This document shows positions 18,389-26,715 of a DNA stretch of 64,000 nucleotides, piece by piece. The translations under genes and the position numbers were made by a program. The stretch is from Streptomyces xiamenensis (GTDB lineage Bacteria > Actinomycetota > Actinomycetes > Streptomycetales > Streptomycetaceae), in NCBI RefSeq assembly GCF_000993785.3, contig NZ_CP009922.3, forward strand, positions 5,890,001 through 5,954,000, read 5' to 3'. The notes beneath the pieces were generated by a model. That model was not told the origin of the DNA. It made no database searches and worked only from the letters and a program-made list of their open reading frames with translations. Positions within the stretch are counted from its first letter, which is position 1; the number at the start of each line of letters is the position of its first letter.

Positions 18389-19755
18389 CACACCGCGGAT
18401 CCAGGGTCCTCCACGTCGGGGCGCTCTCCCGGGTGGAGGGCGAGGGCGAACTGCGGCTGCGGGTCGATGGCGCACGGATCACCGAAGCCAGGCTGCGGAT
18501 CTACGAACCTCCGCGATTCTTCGAGGCATTCCTGCGCGGCCGCGCCCACACCGAACCACCCGACATCACCGCGCGGGTCTGCGGAATCTGCCCCGTCGCC
18601 TACCAGATGAGCTCCTGCCAGGCCATCGAGGACGTCTGCGGGGTCGCCGTCACCGGGCAACTCGCCGCGCTGCGCCGCTTGCTGTACTGCGGCGAATGGA
18701 TCGAGAGCCAGACCCTGCACATCCATCTCCTGCACGCCCCGGACTTCCTCGGCCACAGCGGCGCGATCGAGATGGCCCGTCACCACCGCCCGCACGTCGA
18801 GCGCGGTCTGCGCATCAAGCAGGCCGGAAACGCCATCGTGGAACTACTGGGGGGCAGGGCCATCCACCCGATCAACGTCAAACTGGGAGGCTTTCACCGC
18901 GTTCCGACCCGTACGGAACTGGGACCACTGGCCGAACGACTGCGCCGGGCCCGCGAAGACGCCTGGCACACCGTCGAGTGGGTCGCCGGCTTCGACTTTC
19001 CCGACGCGGGCGCCGATGAGGAGTTCCTCGCTCTCGCACAACCGGGCACCTACGCCATGGACTCCGGAATCCCCACCGCCATGGCCGCCCCCTCCAGCGC
19101 CGGGCTGTCACCGGAGAGCTCACGCGCCCTGCCCACCAGAGCCTTTCCGGTACGCGACTTCGAACGGCATGTGGCGGAGTACCAGGTGCCCGGTTCCACC
19201 GCCCTGTACTCGTCGCTGGACGGAAAACGGCATCTGACCGGCCCCCTCGCCCGCTACGCCATCAGCGGACGCTGGCTCTCCACCGTCGCCCGGGAAGCCG
19301 CCCACGCCGCCGGTCTGGGCGACCCCCGGCACGGGACGGTGTGCCGCAACCCCTTCCGCAGCATCCTCGTCCGCGCCGTCGAAGTCGTCCACGCGCTGGA
19401 GGAGGCACTGCGCCTGGTCACCGACTACTCGGCGCCCGCCGTACCGTCGCTGCCGGTGCCGCCTCGCGCCGGCACCGGATACGGCGCCACCGAGGCACCG
19501 CGCGGTCTTCTCTACCACCGGTATGTTCTGGACGCGCAGGGCACGATCACGGACGCCGCCCTGATCCCGCCCACCGCGCAGAACCAGAGCGCCATCGAAG
19601 AGCACCTGCGGCACGTCGCGCAGTCCTTCCTCGACCGGCATCCGGATCCGGACGACGAGCAGTTGCGCCTGCTGTGCGAACGCGCGATCCGCAACCACGA
19701 TCCGTGTATCTCCTGCTCCGCACATTTCCTCGATCTCACCGTCGAACGCCACTGA
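18385..19755 (+). CDS. group 3b [NiFe] hydrogenase large (alpha) catalytic subunit (HydA-like)
   Basis: A 456-residue catalytic subunit. The nickel ligands are present as the L1 motif RVCGICP (Cys66 and Cys69) and the L2 motif DPCISCSAH (Cys441, Cys444, His447). Nine residues (FLDLTVERH) follow His447 and are the expected tail removed by the maturation protease of this operon. Motifs, the cytoplasmic small subunit and the HydB/HydG neighbours all fit group 3b NAD(P)-linked bidirectional hydrogenases, known in mycobacteria as Hyh. The start overlaps the small-subunit stop. Hydrogen production or uptake cannot be told from sequence. Confidence 0.95.
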   Translation: MTHRGSRVLHVGALSRVEGEGELRLRVDGARITEARLRIYEPPRFFEAFLRGRAHTEPPDITARVCGICPVAYQMSSCQAIEDVCGVAVTGQLAALRRLLYCGEWIESQTLHIHLLHAPDFLGHSGAIEMARHHRPHVERGLRIKQAGNAIVELLGGRAIHPINVKLGGFHRVPTRTELGPLAERLRRAREDAWHTVEWVAGFDFPDAGADEEFLALAQPGTYAMDSGIPTAMAAPSSAGLSPESSRALPTRAFPVRDFERHVAEYQVPGSTALYSSLDGKRHLTGPLARYAISGRWLSTVAREAAHAAGLGDPRHGTVCRNPFRSILVRAVEVVHALEEALRLVTDYSAPAVPSLPVPPRAGTGYGATEAPRGLLYHRYVLDAQGTITDAALIPPTAQNQSAIEEHLRHVAQSFLDRHPDPDDEQLRLLCERAIRNHDPCISCSAHFLDLTVERH

Positions 19756-19776
19756 GTACCGCTGGAGGGACCCGCC

Positions 19777-20892
19777 ATGCGCCATCTCGACGAGTACCGC
19801 GACCCGCTGCTGGCCCGTGCCCTGCTGGAGGAGACGGCCGCCGTCGCCACCCGGCCCTGGCGGCTCATGGAGGTGTGCGGCGGCCAGACCCACACCCTGG
19901 TCCGGCAGGGCATCGACGAACTGCTGCCGGCCGGCATGCGGATGATCCACGGGCCGGGATGCCCGGTCTGCGTGACACCGCTGGAAGTCCTCGACCGAGC
20001 CCTGGCCATCGCCGCCCGCCCCGGCACCGTCCTCACCAGCTTCGGCGACATACTGCGGGTACCCGGCACCCAGGGGGACCTCCTCACCCAGCGGGCACGC
20101 GGCGCCGATGTGCGCGTCGTCTACTCACCGATGGACGCCGTGGAGATCGCCCGCCGGGAACCGGAGCGCGAGGTGGTCTTCCTGGCGGTCGGATTCGAGA
20201 CGACCGCACCCGCGAACGCCATGGCCGTCCTGCACGCCGAACACCTGGGCCTGGACAACTTCAGCATGCTCGTCAGCCACGTCCTGGTCCCACCCGCCAT
20301 GACCACGCTGCTCGAATCGCCCGATTGCGAAGTCCAGGCGTTCCTCGCCGCCGGCCATGTCTGCGCGGTCATGGGCTGGACCGCGTACGAGCCGATCGCC
20401 GCGCGGTACAAGGTGCCCATCGTCATCACCGGCTTCGAACCGCTTGACCTGCTGGAAGGGATCCTGATGGCCGTGCGGCAACTGGAGCGGGGCCGCGCCG
20501 AGGTGGAGAACCAGTACGCCCGCGCGGTACGCCGCACAGGGAACACCGACGCCCAGAACGCCGTACGGCGCGTGTTCGAGATCACCGACCAGGTCTGGCG
20601 AGGTCTCGGTCCACTCCCCAACAGCGGGCTGCGGCTCGCCGGCGACTTCGCGCGCTACGACGCGGCCCTGCGCCACGAGGTGGGCACGCTGCGCACCATC
20701 GAACACCCCGACTGCATCGCGGGCGCCGTCCTCACCGGATCCAGACTGCCCACGCACTGCCCCGCCTACGGCAGCAGCTGCACCCCTCGTACACCACTGG
20801 GCGCCCCCATGGTGTCCGCCGAGGGAACCTGCGCCGCATTCCACGCCGCGGGCCGCCAGGCCCTGGCCACGAACCCCGGGAGCCCGGCATGA
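19777..20892 (+). CDS. hypD: hydrogenase formation protein HypD
   Basis: A 371-residue iron-sulfur scaffold protein on which, with HypC, the Fe(CN)2CO moiety is assembled. Signature motifs are EVCGGQTHTL, GPGCPVCVTP, GFETTAPANA and C-terminal cysteines in HCPAYGSSC and GTCAAF for the [4Fe-4S] cluster. GGAGGG lies upstream of the ATG at 19777, 21 bases after the large-subunit stop. The 3' end overlaps hypE by ATGA. Confidence 0.96.
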   Translation: MRHLDEYRDPLLARALLEETAAVATRPWRLMEVCGGQTHTLVRQGIDELLPAGMRMIHGPGCPVCVTPLEVLDRALAIAARPGTVLTSFGDILRVPGTQGDLLTQRARGADVRVVYSPMDAVEIARREPEREVVFLAVGFETTAPANAMAVLHAEHLGLDNFSMLVSHVLVPPAMTTLLESPDCEVQAFLAAGHVCAVMGWTAYEPIAARYKVPIVITGFEPLDLLEGILMAVRQLERGRAEVENQYARAVRRTGNTDAQNAVRRVFEITDQVWRGLGPLPNSGLRLAGDFARYDAALRHEVGTLRTIEHPDCIAGAVLTGSRLPTHCPAYGSSCTPRTPLGAPMVSAEGTCAAFHAAGRQALATNPGSPA

Positions 20893-21959
20893 ACGAGCAG
20901 ATGGCCGCACCCCTGAACACGCGGGCCCCGCAATGCCCCGTGCCCCGGCCGGACCTGGAGCAGGTGCTCCTGGGGCACGGTGCCGGCGGACGCCTCACCG
21001 CCGAACTCCTGGACTCCGTCGTGCTGCCCGCCCTCGCGGGCGAGGAACTGCGCGGCCCCCTGGAGGACGCCGCCGACATCCCCGGGGAGGACGGCCTGGT
21101 CATCACCACCGATGGTTTCGTCGTCAGCCCGCTCTTCTTTCCCGGGGGCGACATCGGGTCCCTCGCCGTACACGGCACCGTGAACGATCTGGCCATGCGC
21201 GGAGCCGAGCCGATCGCCCTCACCGTCGCCGTGGTGATCGAGGAAGGCATGGAACTGGACGAGCTGCGGGCCGTGCTGACCTCACTGGGAACCGCGGCCC
21301 GAGCGGCCGGGCTCCCGGTACTGGCCGGGGACACCAAGGTCGTCCAACGGGGCCATGCCGACAAGGTGTTCATCACCACCACCGGACTCGGCCGCCGCAT
21401 CCCCGGGCTGCGGCCCTCGGCCGCCGGTGCCCGCGACGGCGACACCGTACTGCTCAGCGGCCCCATCGGAGCCCACGGAACAGCCGTCCTCAGCACCCGC
21501 GAGCAACTCGGCTTCACCGCGGACATCGTCTCCGACTCCCGTCCCTTGCACCGACTGGTCCGCGCCCTGGCGCCGCTGGGCGAAGCCGTCCACACCCTCC
21601 GCGACCCCACCCGGGGCGGCCTGGCAGCCGCTCTCAACGAGATCGCCCTCGACTCCGGCGTCCAGATCACCCTCGACGAAACGGCCCTTCCCATCCCCGG
21701 CCAGGTCGCGGCGGCCTGCGGGATCCTCGGCCTGGACCCCCTGCACGTCGCCAACGAGGGCTGCCTCGTCGCCTTCGTCCCCCATGAGCGGGCGCAGGAC
21801 GCACTCCGGCTCATGCGATCCCGCCCCGAGGGTGTGAGTGCCGTGAGCATCGGCCAGGTGAACGGGACACGTCCCGGCCGAGTGGTGATCCGCACGGCCA
21901 TCGGCGGTGAACGCACCGTCGACATGCCTCTGGGCGAACAACTGCCCCGTATCTGCTGA
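20889..21959 (+). CDS. hypE: carbamoyl dehydratase HypE
   Basis: A 356-residue PurM/AIR-synthase-fold protein that dehydrates the HypF-derived thiocarboxamide to thiocyanate. The decisive feature is the C-terminal PRIC, whose Cys carries the carbamoyl group. The N-terminal HGAGGRLTAEL and middle GDTKVV match the ATP-binding family. It is the last gene of the operon. No hypA or hypB follows; a GC-rich imperfect hairpin (CCGGC/GCCGG, about 21969-21983) comes soon after the stop and may end transcription. Confidence 0.96.
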   Translation: MNEQMAAPLNTRAPQCPVPRPDLEQVLLGHGAGGRLTAELLDSVVLPALAGEELRGPLEDAADIPGEDGLVITTDGFVVSPLFFPGGDIGSLAVHGTVNDLAMRGAEPIALTVAVVIEEGMELDELRAVLTSLGTAARAAGLPVLAGDTKVVQRGHADKVFITTTGLGRRIPGLRPSAAGARDGDTVLLSGPIGAHGTAVLSTREQLGFTADIVSDSRPLHRLVRALAPLGEAVHTLRDPTRGGLAAALNEIALDSGVQITLDETALPIPGQVAAACGILGLDPLHVANEGCLVAFVPHERAQDALRLMRSRPEGVSAVSIGQVNGTRPGRVVIRTAIGGERTVDMPLGEQLPRIC

Positions 21960-22634
21960 ATGACCGACCCGGCCGTCTGCCGGCCGGTGAGAGAGCGCTG
22001 ACCGGAGGCGGCCCACCAGGCCCCGCTCGGCCGCGAGCCCACCGCGCACAACCACCGACGAAGCCCCGCACCGCCGGGCCGTATTCCCCTGACCACGCCC
22101 GGCCCGACGAGTGGTGGTCATGGCGTACCTGCGCTGTGCGGGCGGCGGAAATCGGCAACGCCCTGACGGCGCGGGATGACGTCGTCTGCCCGGGCGAGAA
22201 CGTGGGCGGGGGAGAGGAACACCCCCGGCCCGATGCGCCCCGGGGACACCGAGTGCTCGGTGCCGCCCGCGTCCATCGCCGTGGCAACCCGCACCTACGA
22301 GCAGCAACAGCGGGTAGAGGATCCGGAACGGCGGCGCGACGCGGCCCATGGCGGCCTGCTCCTGGTGTACGGCGGGGCCGGCTCACACGTGTCCTGGTTC
22401 GCCACCCGCTCACGAGGAACCGGGAACGGACATCCGGCGGCCACGAGTACCCACGTCACCGGACCACCTGCCACCCGCCGTTGGCCGACTCCGCCGGTTC
22501 GGGAGCCGCCGGTCGACCGTGGTCCCCTCCCGGGCCGATTCGTTCGCTGTGCATCTTCGGTGTGTGCCTCGAACAACGAGTCGGTGGCCCCGGACGGTCC
22601 TCGTACCGTGGTGCCGTACCGTGGGGAGGCTGAG
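21960..22634. other. long intergenic region, no gene seen
   Basis: This 675-base gap follows the hydrogenase operon. It contains only a short CCGGC/GCCGG hairpin near 21969-21983. Open frames crossing it have no recognisable content and no good start site. I see nothing supportable. Confidence 0.4.
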
Positions 22635-23051
22635 GTGGAGAACATCGTATCCGTGGCCATCGGGGCCGGTTTCGCTCTTGTGGGTGTGGTGTTCGGGGCG
22701 TGGTTCAGCGCACGCCGCCAGGACCGCCTGTGGATGCGCGACCAGAAGCTGAAGGCCGGAGTCGGCTTCACCACCGCGGTGTCCCAGCTCATCGACTATC
22801 TCCGGCACACGCAGCTGGGCGATGGGGGAGTGGGGGCCAACGAGCTGGTGGGGCGCATGCAGGAAGCCCGGTCGGCCCTCTACCTGCTGTGCTCCGAGGA
22901 CACCGTTGTGCTCGCCGACGCTCTTGCGCGCCGGGTCTGGCGTTCCCGGCCCAGCGAGGGCGCTGCCGAGGCCCGCGCCGAGCACAGGGAGACGCTGGAT
23001 CTCCTCCGCCGCTTCACGCAGGAGCTCCGGCAGGAGATCGCCCGAACCTAG
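22635..23051 (+). CDS. small membrane-anchored hypothetical protein
   Basis: A 138-residue protein with one N-terminal membrane segment (VSVAIGAGFALVGVVFGAWF, about residues 4-23) followed by a basic stretch and a mostly helical cytoplasmic part ending LLRRFTQELRQEIART. I do not recognise a family. GTG at 22635 is chosen because GGGGAGG lies just upstream and the translation becomes protein-like there; the open frame extends further upstream but looks non-coding. Reminiscent of single-pass proteins common in Streptomyces, of unknown role. Confidence 0.6.
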   Translation: MENIVSVAIGAGFALVGVVFGAWFSARRQDRLWMRDQKLKAGVGFTTAVSQLIDYLRHTQLGDGGVGANELVGRMQEARSALYLLCSEDTVVLADALARRVWRSRPSEGAAEARAEHRETLDLLRRFTQELRQEIART

Positions 23052-23526
23052 GGACCGATGTGTCGGCGGGTCCCTCGGCACAGCCGGCAAGAGAACCCAC
23101 GGGCTCACCGGCATGCGGCTCAGCCCAGGTGGTTCACCAGCCGCTGAAAGGTCTCCGCGTGCCGGCCTCGTCCCCGGCGATCTCGGTGAAGGGTCCGGGT
23201 GCTCAGGGGCACCGTCGGAAGTTGCCGTCCTCGACACCTTCGTACTCGTCGGTCAGCCGTAGTGGTGCCTGGTTTCCGGGTCGTGCTCGACGACTCCCCG
23301 GGCTCGCCCGCCGCGCTCGCCCGCACCCGGTGGGCGGCGGTGCCGAACCCGGTGATCGGAGACCGCGAGGTCTCACGGGTCGTACACCTCCCGCGGCTGA
23401 TGCCCGATCAGGAGAGAAAGCCGCCCGGCAGCCCGCAGGTGGTGCAGTGTCCGGCCGGCAATGGGTTGCCCGCAGCCGAGGCGATCGCAGCCCTCCGGTG
23501 CATGCCCTGCGCCGGACGGTCCCGGC
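23052..23526. other. intergenic region with possible decayed coding remnants
   Basis: This 475-base gap holds no intact gene. On the minus strand between about 23120 and 23290 short protein-like stretches occur in different frames (EHDPETRHHYG; TDEYEGVEDGN; RHAETFQRLVNHLG). They suggest a decayed gene, but I cannot name it. Confidence 0.3.
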
Positions 23527-24111
23527 TCAGGAGCGCGGCTCGCCGGACTCGTCCTGAGCGGCGGCGACGATCGCGTGCACGGTGGCGGCGACGAGTTCCC
23601 TGTCGAGCGGGGCGTCGTCGAAGGCACGGTGCATGGGCCAGCCCTCGATCAGCGCGTCGAGTGCGCGTGACGCCCCCGGCGTGAAGTGCAGAGCCAGACT
23701 CTCCCGACTGCGGTGGGCCCAGGCACGGGTCGTGGCGGCCACCGCGGCGTTGTGGTTCGCGTAGGCGTACATCTCGAAGATGAGGGTCATGTCGCGTTTC
23801 GTGGCATAGCCCGGACCGCAGATGAGCTCGACGACGGCGGCCTCGGCCTCGGCGAGTGTCCGGGCACGCTGCACGGTCCGCCGGTAGAACCGGGACATGG
23901 TGTCGGCGAGCCGGGCGAACGCCTGGGCCAGCAGGTCGTCGATGCCGTCGAAGTAGTACGTCAGTGAGCCGAGCGGGACTCCGGCCCGCGTCGCGATCCT
24001 GCGGTGTGTCGTCCGGTGCACCCCGTTCTCGGCGATCACATCGAGGGCGGCGTCCAGGATGCGTTCCCTGCGCCCGGGATCGTTCGGAACCTCGCGTCGT
24101 GTGCCGCTCAC
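23527..24111 (-). CDS. TetR family transcriptional regulator
   Basis: A 194-residue repressor. The N-terminal helix-turn-helix is clear: RRERILDAALDVIAENG, then RIATRAGVPLGSLTYYF. The C-terminal ligand domain is typical in size. GTG at 24111 has GGGGG close upstream; the frame stays open far upstream through the antisense of the transporter gene, which is artefactual. It is divergent from an MFS transporter and probably controls it through palindromes at 24148-24178. Confidence 0.88.
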   Translation of the reverse strand: MSGTRREVPNDPGRRERILDAALDVIAENGVHRTTHRRIATRAGVPLGSLTYYFDGIDDLLAQAFARLADTMSRFYRRTVQRARTLAEAEAAVVELICGPGYATKRDMTLIFEMYAYANHNAAVAATTRAWAHRSRESLALHFTPGASRALDALIEGWPMHRAFDDAPLDRELVAATVHAIVAAAQDESGEPRS

Positions 24112-24147
24112 GCCCCCAATGTGCCACGCGGCGACATCCCAAAAGTG

Positions 24148-24178
24148 TGTACGCTTGTACAGACTTATGCTCGAGCAT
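24148..24178. promoter_or_regulatory. two palindromes in the TetR/MFS divergent promoter
   Basis: TGTAC-GCTT-GTACA at 24148-24161 and the perfect 12-base palindrome ATGCTCGAGCAT at 24167-24178 lie in the 84-base gap between the TetR regulator and the MFS transporter. Both are likely operator candidates for the regulator. Which one is used is not decidable from sequence alone. Confidence 0.55.
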
Positions 24179-24195
24179 CTTCTGGAGCCACGACC

Positions 24196-25392
24196 GTGAC
24201 CGTCGACCTCGCGGTGCGCCGTACCGCTGTGTTCGCCCTCTTCTTCCTGCCCGGCCTCACCATCGCCTCCTGGGTGACGCGCACCCCCGACGTACGCGAC
24301 CTGGTCGGCGCCTCGACCGCGCAGATGGGCCTGATCCTGTTCGGGCTCTCGGTCGGCTCCATGGTCGGCATTCTGTGCTCGGGGCCGCTCGTGGCCCGCT
24401 GGGGCGCCCGCCCCGTGATCGTGGTCGGGACGGTCGCGGTGGCGGCGGGCGCGGCCGTCACAGGCATCGGTGCGGCGGCCGGTGCCGGCCCCGTCGTGGC
24501 CCTGGGCCTCGCCCTCTTCGGCTTCGGCATGGGCGGCGGCGAAGTCGCCCTGAACGTCGAGGGCGCGGAGGTCGAACGCCTCCTGGGGCGCTCCACCATG
24601 CCGGCGATGCACGGGTTCTTCAGCCTGGGCACCGTCGTCGGGGCGCTGGCCGGCATGCTCCTGACCGCCATCTCCTTCCCCGTCCTCGCGCACCTGACGA
24701 TCGTCGCCGCCCTGGTCGTCGCCGTGCTCGCCCTCGTGATCCGCAACATCCCCTCCAACGTGGGGCGCCGGGCCGACGCCGGCGCCACGGCCACCCGGGC
24801 ACGACGCCCTCAGGTGTGGAAGGACACGAGGCTGCTGCTCATCGGCTGCGTCATCCTCGCGCTCGCCATGGCAGAGGGGACGGCGAACGACTGGCTGCCG
24901 CTGGTCATGGTCGACGGCCACGGCCTCGACGCCGCCCTCGGATCGGCCGTCTACGCCGCTTTCGCGGCGGCGATGACTGCCGGACGCTTCATCGGCGGCC
25001 GGTTCGTCGACCGCTACGGACGGGCGGCCGTCCTGTGCGCCAGCGCCCTCGTCGGAGCGATCGGCCTGGCCCTGGTGATCTTCGTCGACCACCAAGCGGT
25101 AGCCGCGTCCGCCGCGATCCTGTGGGGACTGGGCGCCTCACTCGGCTTCCCCGTCGCACTCTCCGCGGCGGGCGACTCCGGCGAGGACTCCGCCGCCCGC
25201 GTCGCACTCGCCGCCACCGTCGGCTACGTCGCGTTCCTCGTCGGACCACCCGCACTCGGCTTCCTCGGCGAGCACTACGGACTGCGCAACGCCCTCATCC
25301 TCGTCCTCGTCCTGGTCGTGGCCGCCGCCTTCGCCACACCCGCCGCCCGCTCCGCGGCAGAACCGCGTCCCAAGGAGCCGACGGGCGTGTGA
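24196..25392 (+). CDS. MFS transporter (YbjJ-like)
   Basis: A 398-residue major facilitator with about twelve hydrophobic segments, starting RRTAVFALFFLPGLTIASW. The loop between segments 2 and 3 has the MFS signature variant GPLVARWGARPV, repeated in the second half as GGRFVDRYGRAAV. The substrate is unknown; divergence from a TetR regulator suggests drug or metabolite export. GTG at 24196 is chosen because TGGAG lies about nine bases upstream. Confidence 0.88.
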   Translation: MTVDLAVRRTAVFALFFLPGLTIASWVTRTPDVRDLVGASTAQMGLILFGLSVGSMVGILCSGPLVARWGARPVIVVGTVAVAAGAAVTGIGAAAGAGPVVALGLALFGFGMGGGEVALNVEGAEVERLLGRSTMPAMHGFFSLGTVVGALAGMLLTAISFPVLAHLTIVAALVVAVLALVIRNIPSNVGRRADAGATATRARRPQVWKDTRLLLIGCVILALAMAEGTANDWLPLVMVDGHGLDAALGSAVYAAFAAAMTAGRFIGGRFVDRYGRAAVLCASALVGAIGLALVIFVDHQAVAASAAILWGLGASLGFPVALSAAGDSGEDSAARVALAATVGYVAFLVGPPALGFLGEHYGLRNALILVLVLVVAAAFATPAARSAAEPRPKEPTGV

Positions 25393-25470
25393 AAAGTCCA
25401 CCCTGGGCGGGCGTGCCGGCGTCCGGCGGTGCTCGGGGAGAATCGGCGTACGGCTCGACGAAGGAACTCC

Positions 25471-25884
25471 ATGACGACCGAGGTACCCGCGCACGGTGCG
25501 CAAGAAGACGACTTCTGGCAGGAACGGCGGATCTGCTTCCTGACAACCCACCGCCCGGACGGCAGCCCGCACCTGGTCCCCGTGGGTGTCACCTTCGATC
25601 CCGACGCGGGTATCGCACGCGTCATCAGCAGCGCGAACAGCACAAAGGTCCGCAACGTCCGGGCAGCCGCCCCCGAAGCACGGGTCGCCGTCAGCCAGGT
25701 CGACGGACGCCGCTGGTGCACCCTCGAAGGCACCGCGCTCGTCAAGGACGACCGGGACTCCGTCGCCGAGGCCGAACGACGCTACGCCCAGCGCTACCGG
25801 GCCCCTCGGCCCAACCCCGAGCGCGTGGTCATCGAGATCACCGTCACGCGGGCGATGGGCACGGTGCGACCGGCGGGCTGGTGA
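25471..25884 (+). CDS. PPOX-class F420/flavin-dependent oxidoreductase
   Basis: A 137-residue split-barrel protein. ICFLTTHRPDGSPHLVPVGVTFD near the N-terminus is the usual cofactor-binding start of the PPOX-class F420-dependent family, and RRWCTLEGTALV follows later. Actinobacterial relatives reduce small molecules with F420H2; the substrate here is unknown. ATG at 25471 has GAAGGA upstream. It converges on the HxlR gene across a gap with strong inverted repeats. Confidence 0.85.
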   Translation: MTTEVPAHGAQEDDFWQERRICFLTTHRPDGSPHLVPVGVTFDPDAGIARVISSANSTKVRNVRAAAPEARVAVSQVDGRRWCTLEGTALVKDDRDSVAEAERRYAQRYRAPRPNPERVVIEITVTRAMGTVRPAGW

Positions 25885-25997
25885 CCGGCTCACCGGGCCG
25901 GGGCATGTCTCTCAGCCGGCGATTCAAGGGTCGGGCCGACGATGGCTGTTCGGCCCCGGGGCTGACCAGCGGGTGGTCAAGCCTTGGCCGGGCCGCT

Positions 25998-26038
25998 CCG
26001 GGCCCCGAGGCCGTCACGCTCGGTATCTCGGGGCCCGG
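25998..26038. terminator. 12-bp perfect stem, possible bidirectional terminator
   Basis: CCGGGCCCCGAG at 25998-26009 pairs perfectly with CTCGGGGCCCGG at 26027-26038 around a 17-base loop. It follows the oxidoreductase gene and precedes the 3' end of a convergent regulator gene, as a terminator would. There is no T-tract, which is common in Streptomyces. Confidence 0.5.
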
Positions 26039-26203
26039 CATCAGGGGTGCGGATTGACCGACGACCGCGCCCCTGAGTGATCACGCAGGAGCGCGGTCGG
26101 ACACCGCGGGCGGGTGGAGACGTTCGGCGCCGCCCGGTGCGAAAGGCCCGCGCAGGGTCTGTTCCTGGTCGGGACAGAGAAGAACGCCGCTGGTCAGCCC
26201 CGT

Positions 26204-26225
26204 GTACCCACAAATTTGTGGGTAC
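26204..26225. repeat. 22-bp perfect palindrome
   Basis: Each half is GTACCCACAAA read inward, with no spacer. The A/T-rich centre stands out in GC-rich surroundings. A further CTTGTGGG half-copy follows directly. It lies between convergent genes, 89 bases beyond the HxlR stop codon. It could be an operator for an unseen transcript or a terminator; neither is proven. Confidence 0.6.
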
Positions 26226-26313
26226 TTGTGGGCGGCCTTGCGGGTGCGCGAGGCTGTGTGCGCGGGCGGTCGAAGACCGCTCCGGAAACCAGGCGTCGGG
26301 GAGGTCGGCAGTG

Positions 26314-26664
26314 TCAGGAAGCGGTGCGGGCCTCGGCGAGCCGGGCCAGTCGCCGGTATCCCCAGTCACCGAGGGGCGCCAGCGCGTCGGCGAGTTCGCG
26401 GCCGTGGGCGGTCAGGGAGTAGACCGTCTTCCGCGGCAGCTCGTCGTACACCTCCCGGTGCACCAGCTCATCGCTCTCCATCTCCCGGAGCGCCTGGGTC
26501 AGGACCTTCTCGCTGATCTCCGGTAGGCGCCGGCGCAGCTCGCCGGGACGTTGAGGGCCGGACTCCAGGACCCACAGCAGGGTGGTCTTCCACTTGCCGT
26601 CGATCACGGCGACGGCCGCCGTCACCCCGCAGACATCCGTGTCCCGGGCACGCCCGCGTGTCAT
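26314..26664 (-). CDS. HxlR family winged-helix regulator
   Basis: A 116-residue MarR/HxlR-type regulator: VCGVTAAVAVIDGKWKTTLLWVLESGPQRPGELRRRLPEI is the usual HxlR start with its Cys and the recognition region, and EKVLTQALREMESDELVHR completes the wing. ATG at 26664 has GGGGGTGGAG just upstream. It is divergent from the oxidoreductase at 26716, 51 bases away, which it presumably controls. HxlR proteins usually respond to electrophiles or aldehydes; that is family knowledge. Confidence 0.9.
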   Translation of the reverse strand: MTRGRARDTDVCGVTAAVAVIDGKWKTTLLWVLESGPQRPGELRRRLPEISEKVLTQALREMESDELVHREVYDELPRKTVYSLTAHGRELADALAPLGDWGYRRLARLAEARTAS

Positions 26665-26715
26665 CTCCACCCCCACCGAATACCGCCATGACGGCACAAC
26701 GATAGGAGCTGAGGC

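Noticed and set aside
23527..25095. 522-residue minus-strand frame covering the TetR gene and the antisense of the MFS gene
   Set aside because: Only the C-terminal 194 residues are TetR-like. The rest is antisense of a transporter, so the true start is the GTG at 24111.
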